This document shows, one piece after another, positions 45,698 to 56,259 of a DNA stretch of 64,000 nt. The stretch spans positions 2,170,001 through 2,234,000 of the forward strand of contig JAHLMK010000007.1 in the NCBI GenBank assembly GCA_019915135.1, written 5' to 3'. Position 1 is the stretch's first letter. The number at the start of each line of letters is the position of its first letter. Both the position numbers and the translations under genes were made by a program. The DNA is from Strobilurus pachycystidiatus. Taxonomy: Eukaryota > Basidiomycota > Agaricomycetes > Agaricales > Physalacriaceae. The notes beneath the pieces were generated by a model that saw only the letters and a list, made by a program, of their open reading frames with translations, made no database searches and was not told where the DNA came from.

Positions 45698-46363
45698 ATG
45701 CCACGAACTGCGTCTGAGAAGCGTCAAAGGCAAGCTGCGGCGGGGGCTCGATGGACTGAACGGTACGGAAGCGGTCTTGCATACATTACGCCAACTGACT
45801 CACTCGTCAACGACAGTAACAGAGACACTCACACGCGCAGACTCCGCGACCGCGCACGGTATCGCAAGCGCAAGGCTGAGGAGGAACGATTTGAACACAA
45901 TCTCCACGCGTGAGTTGAGCACCACAGCCACCGCTATCTGTAGCCTGCTAACCCAACCGCCTTCAGGATGTCAGATCCTACCGTCATGGATGAGCGCAAC
46001 CGCGAGTATCTCCGTGCCGCAATCCACGACAGACACCTCTCTGTGCAGCGCATCACCAAGGGTGACGCTGTTAAGCATGCCGAATTCCGCACGCAGAGGA
46101 CCTTAGGCTCCAAGGATCCCTACAAAATCATCTCCGCCGAGTGTTCCAGCCTGTCTTCTCTCCAGCAAGAAGCCGCCGAGCTCCTCGACAAACTGGAGGA
46201 CAATTACTTCGATTCCGAAGAGTACACCGAAGCCCTGCCCATCTACGACAGCATTTGCGAGGCGCAGTTGATGTTGGATAGCATCAAACAATCTCTGGAG
46301 ATCAGCCGGGACAAATTGCGACAAGATTATCACGCCGGTATATTGTACCATCAAACGAAATAG
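45698..46363 (+). CDS. Small basic YWERN-type protein, copy in KDZ2
   Basis: ATG at 45698 opens MPRTASEKRQRQAAAGARWT. A 54-nt intron (GTACGGAAGC...AACGACAG) splits an Arg codon after RWTE, and the next exon reads NRDTHTRRLRDRARYRKRKA. A second intron (GTGAGTTGAG...CTTCAG) leads to a long helical, acidic part (KIISAECSSLSSLQQEAAEL, QLMLDSIKQSLE) with a stop at 46363. The first intron sits at the same codon and phase as in the gene at 11653-12390. An in-frame ATG at 45608 is possible but adds a weak leader. Function unknown. Confidence 0.6.
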
Positions 46364-46557
46364 AACACTTGACATGTCTTCCCAACCAAGGACCCCGTTC
46401 TCTTCTTGGGTAACCGGCGCCTGGGCTTCTTCCCCTGCGCTCGATGGCGCCCCAAGTCCGCGGCTTGTCTGCTGCTGTCACCCTCATAAGAGTGACGGAT
46501 GGGGGTTTTTTCTTTCCTTCTATCTCCCCCCTCCTGCTTTATCCCTCGCTCGCTACC

Positions 46558-47929
46558 ATGTCCCTAGTCACCGGCACTATCGAGGTGTGTACGCACCCAC
46601 ACCTTGTGGAGGTTGCTCTAACATCTCCTTAGAAACTCAACATACCTGCGCCGTTCCGTCCGGGAGACCTCAACCCGTTTTTGATCAACCGCGCCTCCCG
46701 TGACGGTCTTTTCCTGCTCACTGTCGACAGCCGCGTGCGCGAGAAGCTGCTCCCAGTGCGCGCTCAGCAGGCCCTTCTGGAGCGCCTGGGATTGTATTGG
46801 TGCGACGCTCTGTATGGCGACTTTCTCCAGAGGAGAGAGGCGACCAAGATTGCTTGGGTCCGTGACCGCCAGGTAAGGATTTCGGGCTGTTTCATTTTGG
46901 CGCAACTTACCATGTTGCAGCTTCTTTTCAACTTCATGCGATGGCGCGCATGGTCCGACTTCCCCAGGCGTGCGCAAGTCAAGGCCGAGGTAGAGCTGTG
47001 GATTGATACCCATGTCGACTGGACGTCTGGCGAAGTTTATACCAACAAAAGAGTCGGCCCGACCTACGACGCTCACGGTAACGCCTTCCCCGGGGTCAAG
47101 GGCCCAGGCGCTGCCGTCGAATGGGACTCTGGGTCAGTCACCGCCGAGAACGGCTCCCCGGAGCCCGCCACGCCGCGCAAAGGCGCCCGAGTCGTCTCCC
47201 TCGTCTCGCCCACTAGGACCGAGCTCAGGTATGTGGTTCAGATGTGTTGCCCGTCGGATGAATGACGAACCACACATACTAGCGTCGAGAGTGCAGGTGA
47301 GACACTGGAAGTAGCCGACACCCTCGGGAGGGATTCGCCCCCCGGGTCGAGGTGATTGTTTGTCACGACTGTTTCTGTTCTCCGACATTGACCTGCGCTT
47401 AGAGTGGCTGATGACGAAAACGAGATGCCTGAATTGAAGGAAGAAGATCACGACTATCGCAGCGATTGTTGCCCTGAGGATTGCGAGTGTCTCAGCACGG
47501 AGAAACGCATGTATGTAGCAACGCGCTCTCGCACTTTGGAGTACTCAATAGACTTATTCCTATCTCCCTCCAGCTGCACCCCTTTCCTCACCGGACCAGC
47601 CTCCCCTTCCGTCAACGCCGACCTCGGCAACGTGGTGGACTTCGTGAGGGGAGAGCGCCATGCTGGCACTAGCAACCTGATGATTGACCCGCAGTAAGTT
47701 GTCGCATGGATTCTGGTACACCCTGATTAACGATTGTTCTAGCGCCACGGTTTCCTATGACAAAACCTGCATCATGGGCTGCCCCCCATGCGCTCATTCC
47801 TTCCGGGTTGTCGTCCCGACGTTCAAGCAAGCTATGGCTTCTGGCAGCGGGACTGCCGGTCGTTCTGTTACGCCCCTCGGTAGGGCTGTCCCCGCCGCTG
47901 AACTGGCCAGTCCCTTCAAGCTAATTTGA
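46558..47929 (+). CDS. Hypothetical Cys-containing protein of KDZ2
   Basis: Six exons. Exon 1 is only 27 nt (MSLVTGTIE), joined by a 47-nt intron to KLNIPAPFRPGDLNPFLINR. Further introns lie near 46875-46920, 47228-47401, 47512-47573 and 47695-47741. The N-terminal half is a folded alpha-helical domain (ALLERLGLYWCDALYGDFLQ). The C-terminal half has Cys groups (SDCCPEDCECL, CIMGCPPCAH) that could bind zinc. No named domain recognised. It sits between the basic gene and the transposase, so it is probably element cargo. Confidence 0.55.
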
Positions 47930-48629
47930 TAAGACATTGAGCTCGCTGCGAACTCAAGCGTGCTCGCTGATTTTCCCTTTTCCATACATACATCCCCTCT
48001 GATATTCACTTCCCTTCGCCAGCAGTACGTACCTCATTTATATCTTGTCCTGATCTCAGCCTCCGTGTATTCATCCTGTTGTTTCATGGCTTGCTACGAC
48101 CGATTTTCGTGTACTCATTCCGATGTTTGATGTTTCCTTGCTCTTGCCATCGAATAAAAATCCCCCGCTGTTAGTTATCGTCTACATCGTATTGGGTGGA
48201 ATCCCTCGTTAAGGATAATGTCCTATCATAAGATTCAGGCCTGGAAACATTAGTCAGAATGCTGACACCAGTGTCACCCTGCTCAGGTCTAGGCCTTACC
48301 CTTTCTTTTGCTCACTTCTCTTCGCTCACCCACTCGTTTCGCAACCACGTCTCCAAGCTGCTGTCCGCCTCGACGAGCAGGGACAACTTCTATCCCCTTC
48401 TTTTCTTCCTCGATGGATCCACAAACTTCGGCGCATTCAAAGCACGCAACCGGATGTCTGCTGAGGTGTCAGCGGCGCCCGTTCTCCCAAATCCTCGGGC
48501 TTCTGGCATTCGAACGCGCGCACCCCTCTGTCGGCTGACACGTTGGCGGTGCTCGCTTTCACAAGTCTTTTTGCGCATTCAGACGGAAACACGAACAGCA
48601 ATATTGGGGCGCCTGAATACGCAACATGT
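47930..48629. other. Intergenic in KDZ2, no gene seen
   Basis: It includes AATAAA-like CGAATAAAAATC near 48150, a possible polyadenylation signal well downstream of the gene at 46558. Plus-strand ORFs at 48244-48650 lack any recognisable pattern. Confidence 0.4.
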
Positions 48630-49204
48630 TTACAAATACAGTGGGTAGCCGTTCTTCTGGTGCTTAAAGTCCAACATCACCCACAGCTCAAAATCATCCA
48701 GCACCTCGACAAGCGGCGGAGTTGACCTGGAAAACTCCAACCCGAGTTTCACCCGAACCTTCTTCTCCTTCCTGCGGCTACCTACGGCGGACCGAGTCAA
48801 GTCGGCCAACGCCAGGGCGATTTCCTGTCAAGCCATCAGCTGTGCCACACGCAACACAAGGAGGCACTGAACCTGGCACCGTTCGTCGCGCCGCTCACGC
48901 TCCTCGGGATACATCCTGAACCAATGCGCAAACAATCCGAGGAGATAGTCGTCGCGATCCCACGCGCCCGCGACTACGCGCGTGAGGCTGTCGACCTCCT
49001 CGAGGAGATCGTTGTATTGGCCGCGGTGAAACTTGATTTTCCTGGACATTGTACAGGGTAAGCGAGTAGTCAATCGATGGGATATCTGATCACTGACTGT
49101 GGCGTAGCCCACTTGGAGTTGACCGGTTGCGGCTTCGGGAATGCCGTCTCAACCCCCTCGCCGTTGGTGGCCTGGACAACATACTGGGAGACAGTGGGGG
49201 GCAT
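48630..49204 (-). CDS. Small hypothetical protein of KDZ2, three exons
   Basis: It starts at 49204 (MPPTVSQYVVQATNGEGVET). An intron GTCAGTGATC...AATGTCCAG leads to KIKFHRGQYNDLLEEVDSL and FAHWFRMYPEERERRDERC. A 48-nt intron (GTTCAGTGCC...GCTTGACAG) contains the in-frame TGA at 48828-48830 and leads in phase to EIALALADLTRSAVGSRRKE and a stop at 48630. The intron reading makes the gene intact. About 140 residues, helical and charged. No family recognised. Confidence 0.5.
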
Positions 49205-49413
49205 GACAGGTGATGTTGAAGATGAGAGATGGGGGTCAGGATAGAAAGCGGGGAGTCGGTTTATAAGATAAAGGCCTGGTGCTTCTACTCGTACGTCAAA
49301 GGTCTGTCCAAGTTTCTTCTCTTCCTCGTGATGCTGAGTTGATGCGACATATTCTTAGGCTTGCTCCTCTGCCTTTCCGACCAGCCGTCAATTTCTTTCA
49401 GCTCGGTCTCACC

Positions 49414-52400
49414 ATGAGGTCCCAAGGCCCTAAGATCCACCGACACGCCAACCCCAGCTCCAGCATTGGCGTGCGCGCCTACTACCGTGGCAACCAAGGA
49501 CGCGTATGCCAGCGCGGCGCCGCACCTGTCCAGGTCTCCCAGGCCCACTCACAACGCCCTCCTCTCGAAGATTGGCCTCCTCCTTACGACGATCTAGGGG
49601 AAGATATGGACGTTGACGGCCCCACCTTTCCGTTTGTCCAGCAGGTTTTTGAGATGGTTCGAACGGGGCGCGAGCGCCGCAGTCGCCAGAATGCAACGAA
49701 AGTGCCCTCGAAGAAGGTATGTGCTCCTCAGCTACTTCACCGCGCCGCTGCTGAGATTCAACTTGTCTAATAGCTACGAGAATTACACCGTTGGCGTGGC
49801 GTCGGCGGCGGTCCAGATTATCGCCCCGAATACCTGGACGAGCTGATACAAAAGCAAGGTCGCGGCGGCAACCGCACCCCTTGGTGCCATTGCGCGGTCG
49901 CTTTCCCTCCTCCTGATGGCGACCTGGTGCAGCGAGCGGCTCTCTTTCGCTGCAAGGAATGTCACGCTACCCGCCTGGAGTGTCAGTCTTGCATTGTGGA
50001 GCGTCACCTCAGCACGCCGTGCCACGAAGTGCAGGTGTGTGATTTTCTTGTTGTTGTCCTCACTAAGTCTAACTTGTATCAATGCCAGTTTTGGACCGGT
50101 GAAACGTTTGACAAAATAGCTCTCCGCGCACTCGGTCTCCGGTTGCAGCTCGGACACGAAGACACAAGTCACTGTCCCGTCCCCATCCCCGCCCACGACC
50201 ACTTTGTTATCATCCACGACAACGCACTGCATGAAGTCGCTGTCGACCTCTGCGGATGCGTCAACCAGCAGCCCGCGCGTGTACAAATTCTCCGTGCCGG
50301 AATGTTTCCTGCCACTGTCTTGAGAGCGCGCACAGCGGTGACCTTCAAATGTCTGGAGCAGTTCGACGCCCTGACTCTTACTGGCAAGCTTTCGGCATAT
50401 GACTACTATAAGCACTTGGTGTATCGAACAGACGCGGCGGGGCTGTGCGTCCCTAAGGTAACGATCTCGCCCGTTTGCTTTCACGATGGAATTCTCACCG
50501 GGATTTAGGATCGATATAAACCTTTTCTTCGCGTTGTGCGCCAATATCGCCACCTCACGCTGATGATGCGCGGCGGCAAGGGCTGTGAAGACAACGGATA
50601 CGACAACATCAGCTTAGGCGAACTCGCTCTCCAGTGTCCCGCATGCCCGCGGCCGGACATAAACCTCCCAAAGAACTGGCGCGACGCTCCCCCGAGCAAG
50701 GAGTAAGCGTCTGGTCATAACTACGGTGGTGTTATCTTACCGATTCACCAGGTACCTGTACCAGCTCTCACGCGCCTCCGACGCCAATTTCCGTTTGCAG
50801 AGTCTGTTTCGGTCCACGGAGGAGGCTGATCCTGGCCTTCACACGGGCCATGCGTACTTTGGGGAGGAGAAGGGGTATCGAGAGCACTACATGAAGTTTG
50901 CCTCACAGAAAGATGTAAGTGTTTCTTCCATTGATTGTGCAGACGATATTTAACGATGTGATTTGACGCCAGATATCGACTTGTAGTGGGTTCAAGACGC
51001 TCGCCCATGCCAAAACAAGAAACTCCACTGGCTTGCGCGCCACCGGCGTCGTAATGAGCGCCTGCGCGCGCCACGAAATGGTCCCGCCGCAGGGTGTTGG
51101 TGACTTGCAGAAAGGAGAGCGGTGCGTCTATTTTCACTGCGTTTCAACGATAAGTGTTGTATCTGATAACGACTTACAGGTATTGCAATACGGATTACGT
51201 CGTCGCATCGGGTCTCCATCCCGTCAAAGTGAAAAGGGTTTTCCTATCGTATGACGTGGCGTGTCAGTGGTTCGTGAACATGGCGCAACGATTTAAGGAA
51301 CTGCCGGCGTGGCTCCAATTCCCCCCTGATACGAAGGTTGACGCAGGAGTTCCAAAACTTCATTGCAAGGCTCACAAAATCGCCTGTCAGCTGCTCTTTT
51401 CGCTTGCTCTCATTGTCGGTATGGGCAGGACCGACGGAGAGGGTATCGAGCGTATGTGGGCCTTTCTCAACGGCTGCGCAGCGAGTACCAAGGAAATGGG
51501 TCCGGGGCATCGACATGACACCCTGGACACGCATTTTCATTATCTCAATTGGTGCAAATATATCTCCTTTGGTGAGTCTTTCCTGCTGTTACGATTTGGT
51601 CAGGTATTGATTTCTGATTTTAGGCTTGACTCTCCTTAAAAAGCGCAAGCAGGCGCGGTTCGAGACGACACGTCAGACCGCCATCCACGAGCAACTCACG
51701 GCGATTATTCCTGGCCAGGATGTCGTCAAGAATTGGACCGACGAGGTTACCGCCTGGGAAGGTGATCGTTTCAACCGCCCGAGCCCGTATGGGAAAGTCG
51801 TCAAGCGTATGTTTTCTTTCCGATGCTTCTATCGGGAGTTACTGACGAGGTCTCACAGATGAGTCCGAGCAAATGCTTCGTCAGCGTTTGGCGGAGCGCG
51901 ATCGTCTGCGGCGCGAGGCGGGAGAGCTCAAACTAGTCACAACTACGGTAGCCCAATTCCTGGCGTATGCACTGGATGTGGAAGACATCCAGTAGGTGTT
52001 TCAACTGATTTGTTGGGGGTTGCTGTACTGATGCGAAGTTCAGATTATCGATTCGTCGCGATCGCAAGGGAACCGACAACGGGGCTTTGACATCGCATCA
52101 GGCGAGCGAGCTACATCGCCGCCGCGTTACTCTCAGGCGGCGGATTAAACACCTCCGTGGAATGCAGTTCGCTTATATGCCAGGCGCGGCGATGAGGTGC
52201 CGCGAGGCGTTGGTGTCGCTGGCCGGGGCGAGTGATGTGGAGGATGAGGCTCTATGGTTGCCTTCCGATTTCGAGCACCAAGACTATCCCAAGGCGTTCT
52301 CGGATGGCTTGGATACTTTGGAGGTGGAGCACAGGGAGAGCCGGATGCGGGACGCATTGGAGTGCATTCGGTCAAGTCAGACAATGATTGGTCGCTCTCA

Positions 52401-53118
52401 TGTGCATCGAAGGAAGAATGTGAGGGGACAGCATGCGATGACCCGAGCTGCTACATTTGTCGAGCATCACGAGACGCTCACGACGGCGGCCAGGGAACGG
52501 TACACTTGGTCTCGGTTGGCGTTGGCGAGGTTGAAGGGGAGCGAGAAGTCCTGGGAGACGGAGTTCAGAGAGCTCACACGAGCAGACTGCCAGTCATTGC
52601 AAGGGGCGGAATATGACACCGAGACACTGCTTCCTCTGGGTCAAGGCACCTATGTTATGCCCTGGATCTGGACAACGACGGGGGCGATGGGGGATGGTTC
52701 GGATGCGCACATGATGGAAATGGCGAAGGTGGAATGGCTCAAGAGCAGAGCAAGGGTGGGGCGGTGGTCGGAAGAGTTGGCGTTGGTGCAGGAAGAGATG
52801 CGTCGCGTTCGTGTTACGTTGCGCTACACGGAGTTGTGGTGGCGGATTCTGAAGACGTCGCGAGGGTCGGCAGATCCTGCGATTCGCGAGGGCTCGGTGG
52901 CGTATGCTACTCGTCAGGCGAACATACAGCGGGACCTGCGTCATTCTTTTGTCGCCATGTGGGATGTAACGGACGAGGAGGGCGACTATCACGACCTACC
53001 GTGGCAGGATACGGAAATGACAGGCGGAGGACCTGGGGGCGACGGCGATGAGGACGAGCATGATGAGTTACCCGAGGTGGTCGCCGCAAATACCGTCCCG
53101 CTACCTACAGGAACATAG
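49414..53118 (+). CDS. CxC2-type KDZ transposase of KDZ2, apparently intact
   Basis: At least ten exons with introns of about 50-60 nt; exon 1 is 49414-49716 and exon 2 is 49774-50034. Domains in order: a disordered N-terminus; the CxC2 cluster near residues 130-185 (TPWCHC ... FRCKECHATRLECQSCIVE, HLSTPCHEVQ); FWTGETFDKIALRALGLRLQ; CPACPRPDINLPKNW; RASDANFRL; STCSGF; the RNase H-fold core with LSYDVACQW and TDGEGIERMWAFLNGC; and a long basic C-terminal helical region with MPWIWTTTGAMGDGSDAH. Roughly 1080 residues with no stop or frame break seen. It would mobilise KDZ2 and perhaps non-autonomous relatives. Confidence 0.85.
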
Positions 53119-53392
53119 ATAGAATACACCAACATAGATATGCCACTGTAGCTGCCGTTCATGTTTGATAGTGTATATTGATATAAACAGGCCATGTCTC
53201 TTCCTGTACCTGGAGGGAGGGGAGTGCGGAATGTGTCCATTTCCGGACATTGCAGTGCGGGCGGCTTTTTTGGGCAAGCGTCGCCTAATTCGGAAAGCTG
53301 TGCGTGGTGCCGTTCGGATGCCGTTCTTTTGCACTGGCATCCTACCATATGCGGTAGGATGAGAGCAGTGCAAAAGGGAAATAATAGCCGTG
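53119..53392. other. Right subterminal region of KDZ2
   Basis: No gene. It contains a strong hairpin at 53327-53375 and a CCATTTCCGGAC-type short palindrome near 53239. Confidence 0.5.
53327..53375. repeat. Inverted repeat (hairpin) near the right end of KDZ2
   Basis: TTTTGCACTG ... CAGTGCAAAA encloses CATCCTACC ... GGTAGGATG, giving a 19-bp stem with small bulges. It lies about 18 bp inside the right TIR. It could be a transposase-binding or end-recognition structure. Confidence 0.75.
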
Positions 53393-53459
53393 AGGTGGCT
53401 GTGCAAATCGACGCCCTATTTGCCAAACGGCAAAGTGTCGATCGGCACTCATTTGGCAA
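53393..53459 (-). repeat. KDZ2 right terminal inverted repeat
   Basis: Reverse-complemented it reads TTGCCAAATGAGTGCCGATC and ends TGCACAGCCACCT, matching 40411-40479 with a few mismatches and small gaps. It has the same internal palindrome. Confidence 0.8.
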
Positions 53460-54183
53460 ATACTGGTGACATTGGGTGGAGCAAGTACCGGCTCTGCCGC
53501 GAACGATTAGTGGATTTGGTGGGGGAGGGAGGGTGCGGGTCTCTGCGTCCATTGCGTCCCGAGGACATGAAGGTATATATCACAGCCGAGTCAGACACCG
53601 AGGCCGTCAAGAAGCTGGGCCGACTGGAGGGTCGCGATTCACGGGTAACGGCGACGGGAAGAGTGGGGAAGAAGAACATGAGGCGACGTGACGTACCTGG
53701 CGAGGGTAGGGCAACTATGTCCTGGATTTGGACGTCGGATGGCGGTCCCGAGGCGGACGCGGATGACTATGTGCACGATTGTAGGTTGTTTTCTCTTTTT
53801 CTTTCGATGCTCGATGGTTGATGATGTCATCACTAGGTATTCGAGTTGAATGGGCTAAGGCCCTCGCGCGGAAAACGAGATGGATAGAAGAAGTGGATAT
53901 TTTGAAGGAGGAAATGCGTAGAGTTTTGCGGTCATTGAGGTACGAGGAGGATGTCTGGAGGCAAAGAAGTGAGCAGACTTCCACGGCTATGCGGATCGAA
54001 GAGGTTACGGCAAGGCGCGCGTATGCACATCAACAAGCGAAGGACCGCGTTCGAGTGCGAGAGGGCTTCGAGGCGCTGTGGCGCAAATCGACTCCAGCAA
54101 GAGGGCGTAAATCCGGACCGATGGACCGGGCAGCTGGACAGGCCGCGTCAGCGATCATCGAGGAGGAGGGGCAGTGGACTTAG
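53460..54183 (+). pseudogene. KDZ1 transposase, C-terminal part displaced by KDZ2
   Basis: Directly after the KDZ2 right end the frame reads TGDIGWSKYRLCRERLVDLV and ATMSWIWTSDGG. A short intron near 53780-53836 follows, then RVEWAKALARKTRWIEEVDI and RRVLRSLRYEEDVWRQR, to a stop at 54183. This matches the C-terminal region of the KDZ2 transposase (MPWIWTTTG, VEWLKSRARVGRWSEEL, VRVTLRYTELWWR), which KDZ1 lacks at its 40410 break. It is therefore most simply the other half of KDZ1. Confidence 0.75.
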
Positions 54184-54420
54184 CAGATTTTGTGTTGCCG
54201 AGGACGATGCCGAGACTTGGAGGGTGCCGCTGGCCGGCGCCGTGCTGTTTTATATCATAGAAGTTTTGGAAATACAAGAATTTCATTTACATCTACTTTA
54301 GGAGTGTGTCGGGACAATGACCGCACGGCAGGTGCCCTTTATAAGCAGCGCACTCAGCGGGGGCGGGTGGCAGGGTCCTGCTGGTAGCATGGAGGTCACC
54401 GTGTCAGTTGGCACTCAGTG

Positions 54421-55210
54421 TCAATTGGCCGGCGTTTGATAATGGGTTTTGACTGTTAACTGGCACACAGAAGGCAAATTCATACAGCTACAGGTGGCTG
54501 AGGAGAGGGAGACAGGGTTCCGAAGCGACGCCGCAGGTGCCGTCGACGTACGCGGTGTGATACGAGTAGGCGTGGAAGGGGCCCTTCGCGAATTTGAAGA
54601 GGATTGGGCGGGCGGCGGCGATGGCGAGGGAGGGGGGGGTGCGGGCTCCGATTCGTTAAAGACCTTGTCAGCGTCCTCCTGAGCTTGAGCAAACGCTTGA
54701 TCTGCCCAGAGCGCAAACATCGCCTCCTCCCCAATCATCTCCACCTTCTCCGTGTGTTTGTGTTGCCCCATGCAGACGTCTTGCCAGAACTTGCAGGCAT
54801 CCCACCAAGATTTCTTGTTGAGCGCATAGGTACTTCGCCCGCCTGGGATCGTCCACCTGCAGAGGCCATGCGTAAGCCCTCACGGTGTTAGATTAGGGTA
54901 CTCACCACACTGTGTATATCCCGGCGGCGTCGCCCGTTGCCACAACATAGAAATTAGTCAAACTCTCTGGGCGTTTGTCCCTGTCTGAAAACGCAGGCTT
55001 GTATGGTGGTGCGCATCGGTATAGCATTGATGGAGTATTGACCGCTGTCGCGCCGTCACAAGGAAGATGGTGGGCGTGCGTGAGATGGTGGGCGTGCGTG
55101 AGAGGATTAACCAAGGAGCGCCCATCACATAATGCTTGGTAGATCAGATTTGTCAGCAAGGTGTATGCAAGGCCTATCAGGCCGAAATTTTGCACACAAG
55201 CAGGCTGCAA
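54421..55210 (-). CDS. RNHCP-domain protein, third unit
   Basis: Two exons are seen. The upstream one (from ATG at 55210 or 55028) ends ESLTNFYVVATGDAAGIYTV. An intron GTGAGTACCC...CTCTGCAG splits the Trp codon and the second exon continues WTIPGGRSTYALNKKSWWDA. Together they form one RNHCP module with a slightly short second half. A helical stretch and a Pro/Ser-rich tail follow, with a stop at 54421. The upstream exon contains a tandem LTHAHH repeat. It is the fifth RNHCP module-bearing stretch in the window (fourth gene). Confidence 0.6.
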
Positions 55211-55234
55211 GGAAGGATTATATACATAATTGAA

Positions 55235-56161
55235 CTACAGATTATCTTCATCAACTAGCCAAATTTCCTCGCTATGAGGATGATCAGCAGATTCGTCATA
55301 CGGCCCAACAATCACCCCTTCATCCTCCGGTTGAGCCAACCATAACGAGACCTGCCCCTTCTCAGCCGCAGATGCGGGTGCGTCTGCCAAAGGAATTACG
55401 TCTTGAGACCACCTGTTGAAGCGCGCCTCAAGACCAATATTAGCTGCGCGGACGCTCGCCACAAAGGCGCGCGCATGGTTAGCCCATGTCTGAAGGTGGT
55501 TGAAGTCCTTCGGACCCCCACTGTCGACCGTAAGGCAAGCAGGCAGACGTCTAGGTGGAGGGAACTCACCGCTCTCTCAGCCAGAACTCCACCAAATCTG
55601 GCGTGTTGGCTTGGGCGCAGTTTGTCCATTCCCAATCTTGCACAAGCAATTCGTCGTCATCGATATCGTCCGCGGGAAATGACGAATCCCAGTCGAGGGA
55701 GCCTAGCACGGAAGCCGGAGGAGTGAACGGGTAACGACGGCGAGAGAGAAGGCGATCATGATCCAGCCGAAATCCGAGCATCTGAATGGAAGGAGGTCAT
55801 CTTCATCAGAGGGGGAGGAGGCGCAAACACACACCTTGATCTGACGGTCGGTCAAATTGACCCATACTTCCTTCATGTAAATATCCAACTGCACAAGGAA
55901 GCGAGTCTTTTCTGCTTCGCCGTTCTCCACGGCGCGTCGGTAGTGGGGACGAAGGAAACACAGAGTTTCTAGTTGCAGCGGATGAACGTCAGTTGACGCA
56001 TAGATAACATAGCGGGAGTGGAGGTTGTGATTGAGGGCTGCATCTAGATGCCAGAAGTCGGATGGCGGTATGAGACCAACCGGTACGCGGACCTGAGCAA
56101 TGAGGTCGTCGTTGTCGGCGTCCACGTTGAAGTCGACTGTACGGCCGAGACGATCAGCCAT
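55235..56161 (-). CDS. Paralogue P1 of a head-to-head gene pair
   Basis: It starts at 56161 (MADRLGRTVDFNVDADNDDL). A 54-nt intron ends CCATTCAG near 55782, and a 49-nt intron (GTGAGTTCCC...GTCGACAG) lies near 55520-55570. Conserved blocks: VGLIPPSDFWHLDAALNHNL, SRYVIYASTDVHPLQLETL, LGFRLDHDRLLSRRRY, DDELLVQDWEWTNCAQAN, and acidic C-terminal residues. P2 at 56260 has the same blocks and introns. About 270 residues. No named domain recognised. Probably KDZ-unit cargo. Confidence 0.6.
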
Positions 56162-56259
56162 GAGAGTGAAAAGAAAGCAAAGATTCAGGGGTTGCGCCCA
56201 ATTTGGTTGGATCTGTGATCTTGGACCGGACTTTGAAACGAAACTCGCCTCCCGCCACC
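56162..56259. promoter_or_regulatory. 98-bp bidirectional promoter between P1 and P2
   Basis: Both start codons face outward from this stretch. P2's ATG is in a good context (CGCCACCATGAC). No TATA box is visible. Confidence 0.5.

Larger units (their letters stand above)
40411..53459. mobile_element. KDZ2: 13-kb KDZ transposon with six genes
   Basis: Terminal inverted repeats of about 67 bp bound it (40411-40479 and 53393-53459). It lies inside the KDZ1 transposase gene: KDZ1 sequence stops at the left end and its missing C-terminal segment starts at the right end. Contents: HMG-like (-), RNHCP (+), basic (+), Cys-containing (+), small (-) and the KDZ transposase (+). I could not find a target duplication (left flank CCCAATCC, right flank ATACTGGT), so it is either decayed or the exact ends differ by a few bases. 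Confidence 0.75.

Noticed and set aside
48244..48648. 129-codon plus-strand ORF between KDZ2 genes
   Set aside because: No motif, no splice context, and it overlaps a minus-strand ORF of similar quality.
40403..53467. 8-bp target duplication for KDZ2
   Set aside because: Flanks CCCAATCC and ATACTGGT do not match; I report the TIRs without a TSD.
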